Source of the DNA: Nocardioides sp.
Lineage (GTDB): Bacteria; Actinomycetota; Actinomycetes; Propionibacteriales; Nocardioidaceae
Length of the DNA: 64,000 nucleotides
Direction of reading: 5' to 3'
Assembly: GCA_020636915.1 (NCBI GenBank)
Contig: JACJWV010000005.1
Coordinates: 124,001-188,000, forward strand
The notes beneath the pieces are model-generated. The model had not been told where the DNA came from. It searched no databases and saw only the letters and a list, made by a program, of their open reading frames with translations. Of the stretch, positions 26,887 to 35,175 are shown one piece after another (the stretch's first letter is position 1; each line of letters opens with the position of its first letter). The position numbers and the translations under genes are program-made.

Positions 26887-27747
26887 ATGAAGAACCCGCT
26901 ACCGGCCCTGACCACGGAGACCTTCGAGCGTCCGCCGTCCCTGCGGGAAAGCGCCGACCCCGTCGTCCTCTACGCGCGGTCCTACCTGCTCATCCGGATC
27001 GTCGTGGGCGCGGTCGGGGTCCTGCTGCCGATCGTGCTGTGGGTCGTCGACGCGCTGGTGCTGCGCGGCTCGATCACCGTCCGCGGCTCGCTCAGCGCCT
27101 ACTACCACTCCGGCGCGCGCGACCTGTTCGTCGGCGCCCTCTGCATCACCGGGTGCCTCCTGCTGACCTACCTGGCCGGGCAGCGGCGGACCTGGGACTA
27201 CTGGCTCAGCAGCGTCGCCGGCGCCGCCGTGCTCGGCGTCGCCCTGCTGCCGACGACCCGGCCCGACTTCTACACCGGTCCGCCGACCCCGCTGCAGGCC
27301 CGATGGGGCGAGCAGACCGTGGCCGTCCTCCACTTCACCTGCGCGGGGGTGTTCATCCTCAGCCTGGCGGCGCTCTGCTTCGTGTTCGCCGCCCGCGACC
27401 GGCGTCACGGCGGACATCCCCGGCTGCACCGCACCTGCGGCGGGCTGATCCTGGCCGCGGTCGCCTGGGCGGTGGTCGGCTTCGTGGTCGACCTCGACGT
27501 CGGGTGGCTGACCTCGCTCTACCTCGCGGAGGTGGTGTCGGTGTGGTCGTTCGGCACGTCGTGGCTGGTCAAGGGCGCCGACCTGGTCCGCGCCGCCCCG
27601 CGCCGGCGACCGCTCAGCGCAGCCCGACGCAGTCCAGCGCCCAGAAGGGGTCGCAGTAGACGAGTGCCCCCGTCATCCAGTCCTCACGACCCTCGAGCAC
27701 GACCGCCTGGAACGCCGCCTCCGGGATGCGCACCGAGGGCCGGGTGA
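26887..27747 (+). CDS. Six- to seven-span membrane protein, DUF998-like (tentative)
   Basis: 286 residues by frame. Membrane spans include IVVGAVGVLLPIVLWVVDAL, FVGALCITGCLLLTYLAG, FILSLAALCFVFAA and GLILAAVAWAVVGFVV. The segment SLSAYYHSGARDLFVGALC with LLPTTRP matches a family of bacterial membrane proteins with S-x-S-A-Y-Y and R-D-x-F-V-G motifs, of unknown function. The last ~50 residues (RAAPRRRPLSAARRSPAPRR onward) are Arg/Pro-rich and lie antisense to the end of the GNAT gene, overlapping it by 134 bases; they look like read-through rather than conserved protein. Confidence 0.72.
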   Translation: MKNPLPALTTETFERPPSLRESADPVVLYARSYLLIRIVVGAVGVLLPIVLWVVDALVLRGSITVRGSLSAYYHSGARDLFVGALCITGCLLLTYLAGQRRTWDYWLSSVAGAAVLGVALLPTTRPDFYTGPPTPLQARWGEQTVAVLHFTCAGVFILSLAALCFVFAARDRRHGGHPRLHRTCGGLILAAVAWAVVGFVVDLDVGWLTSLYLAEVVSVWSFGTSWLVKGADLVRAAPRRRPLSAARRSPAPRRGRSRRVPPSSSPHDPRARPPGTPPPGCAPRAG

Positions 27748-28156
27748 AGCCCAGCGTCCCGGCCGGTGCCCAGCCACGCGGACCGTAGAACGCCGGGTCC
27801 CCCTCGAGGAACACGACGGGCGCACCCAGTCGTCGAGCCTCGGCCACGGCCGCCGTGAGCAGCGCGGTGCCGATGCCACGCCCGTGCCACGCGGGCGCCA
27901 CCGACAGCGGGCTGAGCACCAGCACCTCGACGAGCTCGCGGGCGGCGTCGACCCAGGACCGGCTCAGCTGCACGTGGCCGACGACCTGCCCGTCGACCTC
28001 CGCGACCAGGCTCGCCCGGACGTGGTGGGCCTCCGCGAGCGCTTCGACCAGTCGCGCGACGGTCGGGCCTTCCTCGGGCCCGAATGCCTCCGCGACCACG
28101 GCCAGGACCGTGTCGACGTCCGCGGCGGTGGCCGGCCGCACGTCCACCGGCGCCAC
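27614..28156 (-). CDS. GNAT-family N-acetyltransferase
   Basis: 180 residues. Acetyl-CoA binding motif A is SVAPAWHGRGIGTALLTAAV, the Q/R-x-x-G-x-G/A type, following the usual beta-4 strand LVEVLVLSPL. VVFLEGDPAFYGPRGW and FQAVVLEG near the end match the YhbS-like subgroup. It starts with GTG one base before the next gene's stop, last of a YjbQ-GNAT-GNAT operon. The acetylated substrate is unknown. Confidence 0.88.
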   Translation of the reverse strand: MAPVDVRPATAADVDTVLAVVAEAFGPEEGPTVARLVEALAEAHHVRASLVAEVDGQVVGHVQLSRSWVDAARELVEVLVLSPLSVAPAWHGRGIGTALLTAAVAEARRLGAPVVFLEGDPAFYGPRGWAPAGTLGFTRPSVRIPEAAFQAVVLEGREDWMTGALVYCDPFWALDCVGLR

Positions 28157-28157
28157 G

Positions 28158-28970
28158 TCAGCCGCTCCCCGTGTCGGACGGCGCGCCGACGGCGTACGGC
28201 GTCGTCCCGCCGACGGTCCGCAGGCCGAGGCGCTCGAGGATCGGCCTGCTGTCGTCGGAGGCGTCGACCTGGAGCACGGTGCAGCCGTGAGCCAGCGCCG
28301 AGGTGGCGCGCGCGGCGACGAGCGCGCGGTAGACCCCCCGACCGCGGTACGCCGCGAGCGTGCTGCCTCCCCACAGGCCGGCGACCTCGGTGCCGGTGAG
28401 CGGCACCAGCCAGGCCGCGCTCACCACCAGCTCGCCGTCCTCGACGACGAGCACCTCGACGGGGTCCTCACCGCTCAACCGCTCCTCGAGGTCGTCCGCC
28501 AGCCAGGCCCAGTCCTCGCCCCACACCTCGCTCTCCATCGCTGCGACCCGTTCCAGGTCGCGCCGCTCGGTGACGCGCCGCAGGGCGAGCCCCTCGGGCA
28601 GCTCCGGCTCGGCCGCGAGCAGCCGGGCCTCGCCGAGGACCAGCGCCTCGTGCGGCTCGGCCCGCGCCCCGCGCTCGCGGAGCAGCGGGAGCAGGTCCGC
28701 GCGGTCGTGGTCGAAGGTCTTCCACTCGAACGCGGAGCCCGCCTGCCGGTAGGCGTCGAAGGTCCGGTCGACCAGCGCCACCAGGTCCTCGTGCGCGAGG
28801 TCGGCGGCGTCGGCGGTGAACATCGCGAAGCCCTCACGCGGGGTGAAGCAGCGTGACAGCGGTCCGTCGTGCTCGAGCCGCCACGTCGGCGGCAGCCGCT
28901 GGCCGAGCGAGCCCCGCACCTGCTCGTCGTAGAGCGCCAGGAGCTCCTCGTCGGTCCTCGTCGCGGTCAT
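28158..28970 (-). CDS. GNAT-family N-acetyltransferase (two-domain)
   Basis: 270 residues. The C-terminal half has the GNAT fold with motif A GGSTLAAYRGRGVYRALVA and ending VDASDDSRPILERLGLR; the N-terminal ~120 residues are an extra, less recognisable domain. The ATG overlaps the YjbQ stop by 4 bases, and the next GNAT gene follows after one base, so all three are one operon. Substrate unknown. Confidence 0.85.
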   Translation of the reverse strand: MTATRTDEELLALYDEQVRGSLGQRLPPTWRLEHDGPLSRCFTPREGFAMFTADAADLAHEDLVALVDRTFDAYRQAGSAFEWKTFDHDRADLLPLLRERGARAEPHEALVLGEARLLAAEPELPEGLALRRVTERRDLERVAAMESEVWGEDWAWLADDLEERLSGEDPVEVLVVEDGELVVSAAWLVPLTGTEVAGLWGGSTLAAYRGRGVYRALVAARATSALAHGCTVLQVDASDDSRPILERLGLRTVGGTTPYAVGAPSDTGSG

Positions 28971-29377
28971 CCCCGGCCCGCCAGGAAGCTCAGGCGCACG
29001 TCGCGCTGGTGGTTGTCGACGTTGAGGTCGACCAGGCAGATGCTCTGCCAGGTGCCGAGCGCGATCCGGCCGCCGAGCACCGGGAGGGTCGCGTACGGCG
29101 GCACCAGCGCGGGCATCACGTGCGACCGCCCGTGCCCCCGGCTGCCGTGGGCGTGGTGCCAGCGGTCGTCCGCGGGCAGCAGGTCGCCCAGCGCCGCGAG
29201 CAGGTCCTCGTCGCTGCCGGCGCCGGTCTCGATGATCGCGATGCCGGCGGTCGCGTGCGGCACGAAGACGTGCAGGAGGCCGTCGCCCCGGCCCGCCACG
29301 AAGTCGCGGCAGTCGGAGGTCAGGTCCAGCACGCTGTCGCGGCCGCCCGTGCGGTAGGAGCGGGTCTCGGAGTGCAC
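28967..29377 (-). CDS. YjbQ/UPF0047-family protein
   Basis: 136 residues from the GTG at 29377, the normal length. Family marks: LHVFVPHATAGIAI, DLLPADDRWHHAHG, GHGRSHVMPALV, ALGTWQSICLVDLN. Conserved His residues in VPHATAG, HHAH and GRSHV form the metal or active site. E. coli YjbQ has weak thiamine-phosphate synthase activity, so a thiamine link is possible but not established. First gene of a three-gene operon with two GNAT genes. An in-frame GTG eight codons earlier would bring it to within 13 bases of the opposing gene. Confidence 0.85.
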   Translation of the reverse strand: MHSETRSYRTGGRDSVLDLTSDCRDFVAGRGDGLLHVFVPHATAGIAIIETGAGSDEDLLAALGDLLPADDRWHHAHGSRGHGRSHVMPALVPPYATLPVLGGRIALGTWQSICLVDLNVDNHQRDVRLSFLAGRG

Positions 29378-29401
29378 GACGCCGATCGTGCCACGGACCA
29401 C

Positions 29402-29407
29402 TACCGT
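29402..29407 (+). promoter_or_regulatory. -10 box for the 29414 gene (leaderless)
   Basis: TACCGT with a 6-base C-run before the ATG. Confidence 0.55.
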
Positions 29408-29413
29408 CCCCCC

Positions 29414-30193
29414 ATGGAGATTCCGTCGCTCGCCTTCCGCACCGACCTGGCGCTCGCGCGCCTGGCCGGCAGCGAGGTCGACGACCGCGGCGACCACGTC
29501 GTCGTCCGCACGCCCGACAACCCGGACTACTACTGGGGCAACTACCTGCTCCTCCCGCGCCCGCCGACGGCCGCCGAGCTGTCGGCGTGGGAGGCGACGT
29601 TCGCGCGCACGTTCCCCGCGTGCCGGCACCGGGCGTACGGGGTGGCGACGGCCGACGGGACGCGCTCGGACCTGGCGGCGTTCAGCGACGCCGGGCTGGA
29701 GGTCGACGCGTCGACCGTGATGACGGCTAGTGCCGTGCACGAGCCGCCGCGTCCCAACGACCAGGCGACCTACCGCCCGCTCACCACCGACGACGACTGG
29801 GACCAGCAGGTCGGGCTGTGGTCGTCGGGCGAGGAGGACGCGACCCCCGACTTCGTCCGGGCCAAGGTGGCCGCGGAGCGGCGGATGACCGAGGCCGGCG
29901 CCGGCGCCTGGTGGGGCGCCTTCGTCGGCACCCGGCTGCTCTCGTCGATGGGACTCTTCGCGGCCAGCCCGGGACTGGCGCGGTTCCAGCAGGTCCAGAC
30001 CCACCCGGACGCCCGCGGCCGCGGCCTGGCGGGGACCCTGGTCCACCGGGTCGGCCGGTACGGCTTCGACGAGCTCGGCGCGCACACCCTGGTGATGGTC
30101 GCCGACCCCGAGTACCTCGCGATCCGGGTCTACCGCTCGGTCGGCTTCGACGGCACCGAGACCCAGCTCCAGGCCCAGCGCCGACCGGGCTGA
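29414..30193 (+). CDS. GNAT-family N-acetyltransferase
   Basis: 259 residues. The C-terminal GNAT domain has motif A QVQTHPDARGRGLAGTLVHR and the final ADPEYLAIRVYRSVGFDGTE. The N-terminal half (FRTDLALARLAGSEVDDRGD, YYWGNYLLLPRPP) is a domain seen in several actinobacterial GNATs. It is divergent from the YjbQ-GNAT-GNAT operon with 36 bases between starts. Substrate unknown. Confidence 0.85.
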   Translation: MEIPSLAFRTDLALARLAGSEVDDRGDHVVVRTPDNPDYYWGNYLLLPRPPTAAELSAWEATFARTFPACRHRAYGVATADGTRSDLAAFSDAGLEVDASTVMTASAVHEPPRPNDQATYRPLTTDDDWDQQVGLWSSGEEDATPDFVRAKVAAERRMTEAGAGAWWGAFVGTRLLSSMGLFAASPGLARFQQVQTHPDARGRGLAGTLVHRVGRYGFDELGAHTLVMVADPEYLAIRVYRSVGFDGTETQLQAQRRPG

Positions 30194-30267
30194 CGCGAGG
30201 ACCTTCGGTCCCAGCCGCGGGCCGGGCGGCTCTGCCGCCGGCGGTCCGACCCGGCGACGATCGGATC

Positions 30268-31065
30268 GTGACCAGCTCACGACTGCCCGGACTGCTCGTC
30301 ACCCTGCTCGGGACGGTCGCCCTCGCCGTGGCGGTCGCGACGCTCCTGGCCCCCGACGTGCTCCGGGGTCCGGAGGCGATGGACGGCTCCGCGCAGGGCA
30401 CCGCGCTCGTGCTTCTCGTGGTCGGGATCCCGACGTACGCCGTGAGCGCGGTGTGGACGCGCGCCGGCTCGTTCGGCGCCGAGCTCGTGCTGACCGGCGT
30501 GACGGCGTACCTGCTCTACAACGCAGTGATGTTCGTGTTCGCGACGCCGTTCAACCGGCTCTTCCTGCTCTACGTCGCGATGCTCGGTCTCGCCCTGGCG
30601 ACGCTGGTGCACGAGGTGCTGGAGGTCTGGCGTCGCGCCGACCGGTCGATGGCGGTCCCGCCGCGCTGGGTCGCGGTCTACGTGCTCGTGGTCGTCGCCC
30701 TCAACGCGCTGGCCTGGCTGGCCCGGGTCGTCCCCGCCGTTCTGGGGGACGACCCGGCGTCGCTGCTGGACGGGACGGGGGTGGCGACGAACCCGGTCTA
30801 CGTGCAGGACCTGGCCTTCTGGCTGCCCGTGATGGCCTGGCTGGGGATCGGGACGTGGCAGGGCCACGCACCGCGCGCCGCGCTGGCCACCGCCGGCATC
30901 GTGATGTGGGTGCTGGAGTCCGTCGGCGTCGCCGTCGACCAGTGGTGGGCGCACGCGGCCGACCCGGCGTCGCCGGTCGCGTCGTCCGCGGCGGTGCCGC
31001 TGTTCCTCGCCGTCGCCGCCGTCGCGCTCGTGCCCGCCGTCGTGTCGGTGCGCCGGTCGCGCTGA
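30268..31065 (+). CDS. Membrane protein with about seven spans, function unknown
   Basis: 265 residues from a GTG. Spans include LLVTLLGTVALAVAVATLLA, ALVLLVVGIPTYAVSAVW, ELVLTGVTAYLLYNAVMFVF, LFLLYVAMLGLALATLVH, WVAVYVLVVVALNALAWLA, FWLPVMAWLGIG and VPLFLAVAAVALVPAVVS. FATPFNRLFLLYVA and NPVYVQDLAFWLP are reminiscent of a conserved actinobacterial membrane family of unknown function. It converges on the thiamine-binding gene with a 9-base gap. Confidence 0.72.
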   Translation: MTSSRLPGLLVTLLGTVALAVAVATLLAPDVLRGPEAMDGSAQGTALVLLVVGIPTYAVSAVWTRAGSFGAELVLTGVTAYLLYNAVMFVFATPFNRLFLLYVAMLGLALATLVHEVLEVWRRADRSMAVPPRWVAVYVLVVVALNALAWLARVVPAVLGDDPASLLDGTGVATNPVYVQDLAFWLPVMAWLGIGTWQGHAPRAALATAGIVMWVLESVGVAVDQWWAHAADPASPVASSAAVPLFLAVAAVALVPAVVSVRRSR

Positions 31066-31074
31066 CCGCCGGCG

Positions 31075-31374
31075 TCAGTCGGCGAGCAGCCGCTCGACCC
31101 GCTCGACCTTGGCGGTCAGCTGGCCGTCGTACCCAGGACGGATGTCGGCCTTGAGCACCAGCCCGACCCGCGGCGACACCTCGGCCACGACGTCGACCGC
31201 GCGCTTGACGACGGCCATCACCTCGTCCCACTCACCCTCGACGTTGGTGAACATCGAGTTGAGCTCGTAGGGCAGGCCGGACTCCTTGACGACGCGCACG
31301 GCCGCCGCGACCGCCTCGGAGACGCCCCCGGTCTCGTCGGCTGCGGTCGGGGAGATGCTGAAGGCGACGATCAT
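31075..31374 (-). CDS. Thiamine-binding (MTH1187/YkoF-type, DUF77) protein
   Basis: 99 residues, normal length. MIVAFSISPTA, GLPYELNSMFTNVEGEWDEV and GLVLKADIRPGYDGQLTAKV match the MTH1187-like thiamine_BP family of ferredoxin-like dimers that bind thiamine or related ligands. The ATG overlaps the TetR stop by 4 bases, so the regulator and the small binding protein are made together. Confidence 0.88.
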   Translation of the reverse strand: MIVAFSISPTAADETGGVSEAVAAAVRVVKESGLPYELNSMFTNVEGEWDEVMAVVKRAVDVVAEVSPRVGLVLKADIRPGYDGQLTAKVERVERLLAD

Positions 31375-31964
31375 GCGGCAACGGTAGCCAGCACACCGTC
31401 GACGAGGACGCGCAGGTGCTCGGCGGTCGCGTCCTCGTCGAGGCCCTCGTCGCGGCGCAGCCGTTTCCAGAGGGAGACGTCGAGCGCGGCGGCCAGCAGG
31501 ACGACGGTGCGCTCGCGGCGCCGGCCGCGCAGGCCCGTCAGCTGCGGGGCGAACACGCGCTCGACCCACGCGCGGTGCGAGCGGTGCCCGCCCTCGACGA
31601 TCTGCCGGAGCTCCTCGAGACGCTCGGCCAGCACGATGATGCGGAAGGCGCCGTCTCCGGTCCGCTCGTAGTCGTCCACCGCGGTCGCGACGATCGACGC
31701 CACGTCGCCCGGCACGGCCCGCGCCCTCAGGGCCACCACCTCGGGCACGAACCGCTCGGAGACGCCCGCGAGGTAGAGCCCGATCTTGCTGCCGAAGTGG
31801 TTGACGACGGTCTGCTGCGAGACAGCGGCGCGAGCCGCGACGTCCCCGAGGGTGACCTCGTCGAACCAGCCCGCGTCGAAGAGGTCGACGGCCGCGTCGA
31901 GGATCGCCTCGCGGGTGCGCTGCATCGCCGCCGTCCGGCCGGCCATCTCGTAGCGTCGAGCCAT
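31371..31964 (-). CDS. TetR-family transcriptional regulator
   Basis: 197 residues. The N-terminal HTH (REAILDAAVDLFDAGWFDEV, TLGDVAARAAVSQQTVVNHF) is typical TetR; the C-terminal ligand domain is unclassified. It is divergent from the glycosyltransferase gene, and the 94-base gap is the natural operator region. The usual logic would be repression of itself and the glycosyltransferase, released by a small ligand. Confidence 0.9.
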   Translation of the reverse strand: MARRYEMAGRTAAMQRTREAILDAAVDLFDAGWFDEVTLGDVAARAAVSQQTVVNHFGSKIGLYLAGVSERFVPEVVALRARAVPGDVASIVATAVDDYERTGDGAFRIIVLAERLEELRQIVEGGHRSHRAWVERVFAPQLTGLRGRRRERTVVLLAAALDVSLWKRLRRDEGLDEDATAEHLRVLVDGVLATVAA

Positions 31965-32058
31965 GTCCCCGCCCTTCGATTAGGTCTTGACACCATTCAA
32001 TATAACGCCACACTAGGGAAAGCGCCACCATCCGCGCCCACACCCCAGGAGTCCACCC
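31965..32058. promoter_or_regulatory. Divergent promoter/operator for TetR and glycosyltransferase
   Basis: A notably AT-rich patch in a GC-rich window. It holds TTGACA (31987-31992) and TATAAC (32001-32006), with minus-strand TATATT opposite. TTGA-N6-TCAA (31987-32000) is a perfect inverted half-site pair overlapping the promoter and is a good TetR operator candidate. The plus-strand gene has AGGAG 8 bases before its ATG. Confidence 0.6.
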
Positions 32059-33276
32059 ATGACCCGCTTCCTCACCTACGTCTCCCCCGCCGTCGGCCAC
32101 ACGCTCCCGCTGGTGCCCGGGCTGCTCGAGCTCCGGCGACGCGGACACGAGGTGCACGTGCGGGCCATGCCGAGCCTCGTGCCCGTGCTGCAGGCTGTCG
32201 GGCTCGAGGCTGCCGCCGTGGCTCCGGCTGTCCTGGGCGACCCGGTCTCCGCGCAGGCGGACCTGGTCGCCCGTGGCCGCTCCAACGGCCCCGACCTCGA
32301 CGCGGCGATCGCCGAGACCCGTCCGGACGTGCTCCTCGTCGACGTCAACGCGTACGGCGCCCAGATCCACGCCGAGCGCTCCGGGATCCCCCACGCGACC
32401 CTGCTGCCGTCGGTCGTCCCCGTCCCCGGACGGGACGTGCCGGCCTACGGCACGGGGATGCGGCCGATGGGCGGGCCGGTCGGCCGGCTGCGGGACGCCG
32501 TGCTGTGGCGGGTCGTCGAGCGGATGTTCGCGAAGGAGATGCTGCCGGGGCTCAACGCGATGCGTCGCGACCTCGGCCTCCGGGAGCTGTCGAGCCCGCT
32601 CGACAACTTCCGGCCGCCCCACACGATCATCGCCCTGACGGCGGAGCCGCTGGAGTACCGCCGCAGCGACCTGCCGGCCAACATCCACCTGGTCGGCACC
32701 CAGCCGTGGGACCCGCCGGCCGAGCGGCCGGCGTACCTCGACGAGCCGGGCGACCCGTGGGTGCTGGTCACCTGCTCGACGGACTACCAGGGCGACGAGG
32801 ACCTCGCCCGGGTGGCCGCGGAGGCGCTGCGCGACGAGCCCGTGCGGGTGCTCCTCACCCTCGCCGACGCGCACGACCGCGCCGGGGTCGTCAGCTCCGG
32901 CAACCTGCGCGTCGAGCGCTTCGTCCCCCACGGGCACGTGCTGCCGAGCACCGCGGCCGTCGTGTGCCACGGGGGCATGGGCATCGTCACCCGCGCGGCG
33001 TCCGCCGGCGTCCCGACGGTCGTCGTCCCCTGGGGGCGCGACCAGCCCGAGATCGCGCGCCGCGTCACCGAGGCCGGCGCGGGCGTCGCGCTCCGGCCGA
33101 AGCGCCTGACCCCCGAGCGGTTGCGCGACGCCGTACGCCGGGCGATGGCGATGTCGTCGCAGGCGCGGGCCGTCGCGCGTCAGCTGGACCCGGCCGGCGC
33201 CCCCGGGCGGTTCGCCGACGCCGCCCTCTCCCTGGTCGGCGCCGCGGACCAGGAGGACGACCATGTCAACGTCTGA
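32059..33276 (+). CDS. GT1-family glycosyltransferase (macrolide/MGT type)
   Basis: 405 residues. Two Rossmann-like domains: N-terminal acceptor half (RFLTYVSPAVGHTLPLVPGL) and C-terminal sugar-nucleotide half with the family signature FVPHGHVLPSTAAVVCHGGM followed by GVPTVVVPWGRDQPEIARRV. This layout is that of UGT/MGT enzymes that glycosylate small hydrophobic acceptors such as macrolides, flavonoids or xenobiotics. With the divergent TetR it looks like an inducible detoxification or modification unit. The last 11 bases overlap the end of the convergent sigma-factor gene. Confidence 0.9.
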   Translation: MTRFLTYVSPAVGHTLPLVPGLLELRRRGHEVHVRAMPSLVPVLQAVGLEAAAVAPAVLGDPVSAQADLVARGRSNGPDLDAAIAETRPDVLLVDVNAYGAQIHAERSGIPHATLLPSVVPVPGRDVPAYGTGMRPMGGPVGRLRDAVLWRVVERMFAKEMLPGLNAMRRDLGLRELSSPLDNFRPPHTIIALTAEPLEYRRSDLPANIHLVGTQPWDPPAERPAYLDEPGDPWVLVTCSTDYQGDEDLARVAAEALRDEPVRVLLTLADAHDRAGVVSSGNLRVERFVPHGHVLPSTAAVVCHGGMGIVTRAASAGVPTVVVPWGRDQPEIARRVTEAGAGVALRPKRLTPERLRDAVRRAMAMSSQARAVARQLDPAGAPGRFADAALSLVGAADQEDDHVNV

Positions 33277-33772
33277 CCTCCTCCAGCTCGTGCGCGAGGT
33301 CCGGCACCAGCTCACGGAGCCGGCGCAGCGCGTCCCGGGCCTGGGACTTCACGGTGCCGACGGAGACGCCGAGGAGCCGTGCGGCCTGGGACTCGGTGAG
33401 GTCGTCGTAGTAGCGCAGCACGATCACCGCCCGCTGCCGTGGGGCGAGCCGCGCGAGCGCCTGCTGTAGCGCGACGCGGTCGGCGCCCGGACCCTCGACC
33501 GCCGGCTCCGGCAGCGTGTCGGTGTGCACCTCGCGCCACCGCCGACGCCGCCACCGGCTGATGCTCTCGTTCACCAGCACCTTGCGGACGTAGGGCTCGG
33601 GGTCGTCGGCGATGCGCCCCCACCTCGGCACGACCTTGACCAGCGCCACCTGCACGAGGTCCTCGGCGTCCTCGCGGTGCCCTGTCAGGAGGTACGCCGT
33701 CCTCAGCAGGGCCGCGCGGCGAGCGGCGACGTACTCCTCGAAGGAGTCCCGCTCGGCGTCACGCCTCGACAC
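33266..33772 (-). CDS. SigE-family ECF RNA polymerase sigma factor
   Basis: 168 residues from the GTG, which has TGGAGG 5 bases upstream. Region sigma-2 (FEEYVAARRAALLRTAYLLT, DAEDLVQVALVKV) and sigma-4 (RQRAVIVLRYYDDLTESQAA, LLGVSVGTVKSQARDALRRL) are clear. It belongs to the SigE/SACE_1376-type group of streptomycete-like sigma factors. The gene follows, and overlaps by 14 bases, a membrane propeller protein; usually the sigma gene comes first in such pairs. An upstream ATG at 33802 is possible but lacks a ribosome-binding site. Confidence 0.9.
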   Translation of the reverse strand: MSRRDAERDSFEEYVAARRAALLRTAYLLTGHREDAEDLVQVALVKVVPRWGRIADDPEPYVRKVLVNESISRWRRRRWREVHTDTLPEPAVEGPGADRVALQQALARLAPRQRAVIVLRYYDDLTESQAARLLGVSVGTVKSQARDALRRLRELVPDLAHELEEVRR

Positions 33773-35090
33773 GACGCCTCCAGACCACGACGGCACCGGC
33801 ACCGAGGACGGCGACGAGGGCGAGGCCGCCCGTCACGGCCCGCGGGTCGAACGGGGTCGGCGGTTCCTTCCCGGCAACGGTCGGGACGTCGTACAGGTCC
33901 GAGGCAACCTGGACCTGGCGGATCTGCTCGGCGCTCGCCAGCCGGACGAGCTCGACGGACCGGCCGGTCCGGGAGTCCACCCGGAAGACCGAGGCGTTGA
34001 CGTAGGCCCGCCTGCTGCCGTCGGTGCCGCGCTCGACGATCAGCCGGTCGCCGTCCCAGCCGAGGATCTCGTAGGTGCCCTGCGAGTCCGGCACCGTGTG
34101 GGTGCGGGCACCGCCACGGAGGGAGGCGTCCCCGACCAGGATCGAGTTCGGGTTCCACGACCCGCGCACCACCGCGAACCGCGAGGTGGTCAGGAAGACG
34201 GGCTGGGTGCTCATCGCGAGCCCCGCCTCGCCCAGCATCGGCCAGGCGAAGCCCGGCTGGTCGAGGTAGTAGCACCAGTAGCGCGTGCTGTCCGTGAGCA
34301 CGACGCGACCGCCGGACGCGCCGACCAGGTCGGCGCGCCGCGTGCCCTCCGGCATCGGGAGCTCCTGGGGGCGGTCCTGGTCCAGTCGCCACCAGTAGTG
34401 CTCGCTCGGCGTCGCCGACGACTGCTGCATGGGGTCGTCGCCCTCGCCGCCGCGGTACTGGCCGTAGCTCAGGACCAGCTCGCCGTCGTCGGCCCAGAGC
34501 AGGGCGCTGGCGTCCAGGCCGTGCTCCGTGGAGATGTCCGCCCGCTTCACGTCCCCCGTGGTCGCGTCGTACACGGCGACCCCGGTGACCGGCCCCGTGT
34601 CGCTGGGCGAGCCCGACGTCGTTCCAGTGAGCCAGTAGGCCACCTTGCGCCCGTCCGGCGACAAGGCCACGTCGCCCGGCGCCTGGTCCGGCAGGTCCAG
34701 GAAGCGGTACTCACCCGTCGTCGCCGACACCCCGACCAACCCCTGCTCCGTGCCCGACCACGAGCTGCGGTCGGACCGCATCACCACCGCCAGGTCACCG
34801 AGCGGTCCGTCCTCGTCCGTCCCCGGAAGCCAGGGACTGGGGGTCCAGAGGCGGTCCGGCAGGGCCCGGGTGGCGCCCGGAGGTGCCGCCGGCTCCGGCA
34901 GCCCGCCCGACTGCTGCCAGCTCAGGCCGGTGATGGCGACCAGCACCAGGACGGCCGCCGACACGATCGCCAGCGTCCCGGCCCGCCGCACCCGGTGGTA
35001 CCGGCGTCCCCGGGCCCACAGCTCGGGCGCCGGGCCGCCCGGCGGGGCGTCGTCGGCCAGCTCGGCCAATCGATCGTGCAGCGTGGTCAT
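33759..35090 (-). CDS. Membrane-anchored beta-propeller protein paired with ECF sigma factor
   Basis: 443 residues. ATG with GGAGG 5 bases upstream. A ~37-residue cytoplasmic N-terminus (LHDRLAELADDAPPGG), a span (AGTLAIVSAAVLVLVAITGL), a ~360-residue outer domain with TolB/WD-like repeats (DVALSPDGRKVAYWL, LLWADDGELVLSYG, YEILGWDGDRLIVER), then a C-terminal span (GGLALVAVLGAGAVVVWRR). The N-terminus lacks the HxxxCxxC zinc motif of ZAS anti-sigmas. Its overlap with the sigma gene suggests a sensor or anti-sigma-like partner; that is inference. Confidence 0.75.
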   Translation of the reverse strand: MTTLHDRLAELADDAPPGGPAPELWARGRRYHRVRRAGTLAIVSAAVLVLVAITGLSWQQSGGLPEPAAPPGATRALPDRLWTPSPWLPGTDEDGPLGDLAVVMRSDRSSWSGTEQGLVGVSATTGEYRFLDLPDQAPGDVALSPDGRKVAYWLTGTTSGSPSDTGPVTGVAVYDATTGDVKRADISTEHGLDASALLWADDGELVLSYGQYRGGEGDDPMQQSSATPSEHYWWRLDQDRPQELPMPEGTRRADLVGASGGRVVLTDSTRYWCYYLDQPGFAWPMLGEAGLAMSTQPVFLTTSRFAVVRGSWNPNSILVGDASLRGGARTHTVPDSQGTYEILGWDGDRLIVERGTDGSRRAYVNASVFRVDSRTGRSVELVRLASAEQIRQVQVASDLYDVPTVAGKEPPTPFDPRAVTGGLALVAVLGAGAVVVWRRRVEA

Positions 35091-35175
35091 GGGGTCCTCC
35101 CGAGGGTGCTCACACCCTGACTCACGCCACGAGCGGCAGGGAAGGAGGGGTGGCCGCCGGACTTGTCGGGCAATC

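Noticed and set aside
33759..35090. A zinc-type (ZAS/RskA) anti-sigma factor
   Set aside because: The short cytoplasmic N-terminus has no HxxxCxxC motif; only position next to the sigma gene suggests such a role.
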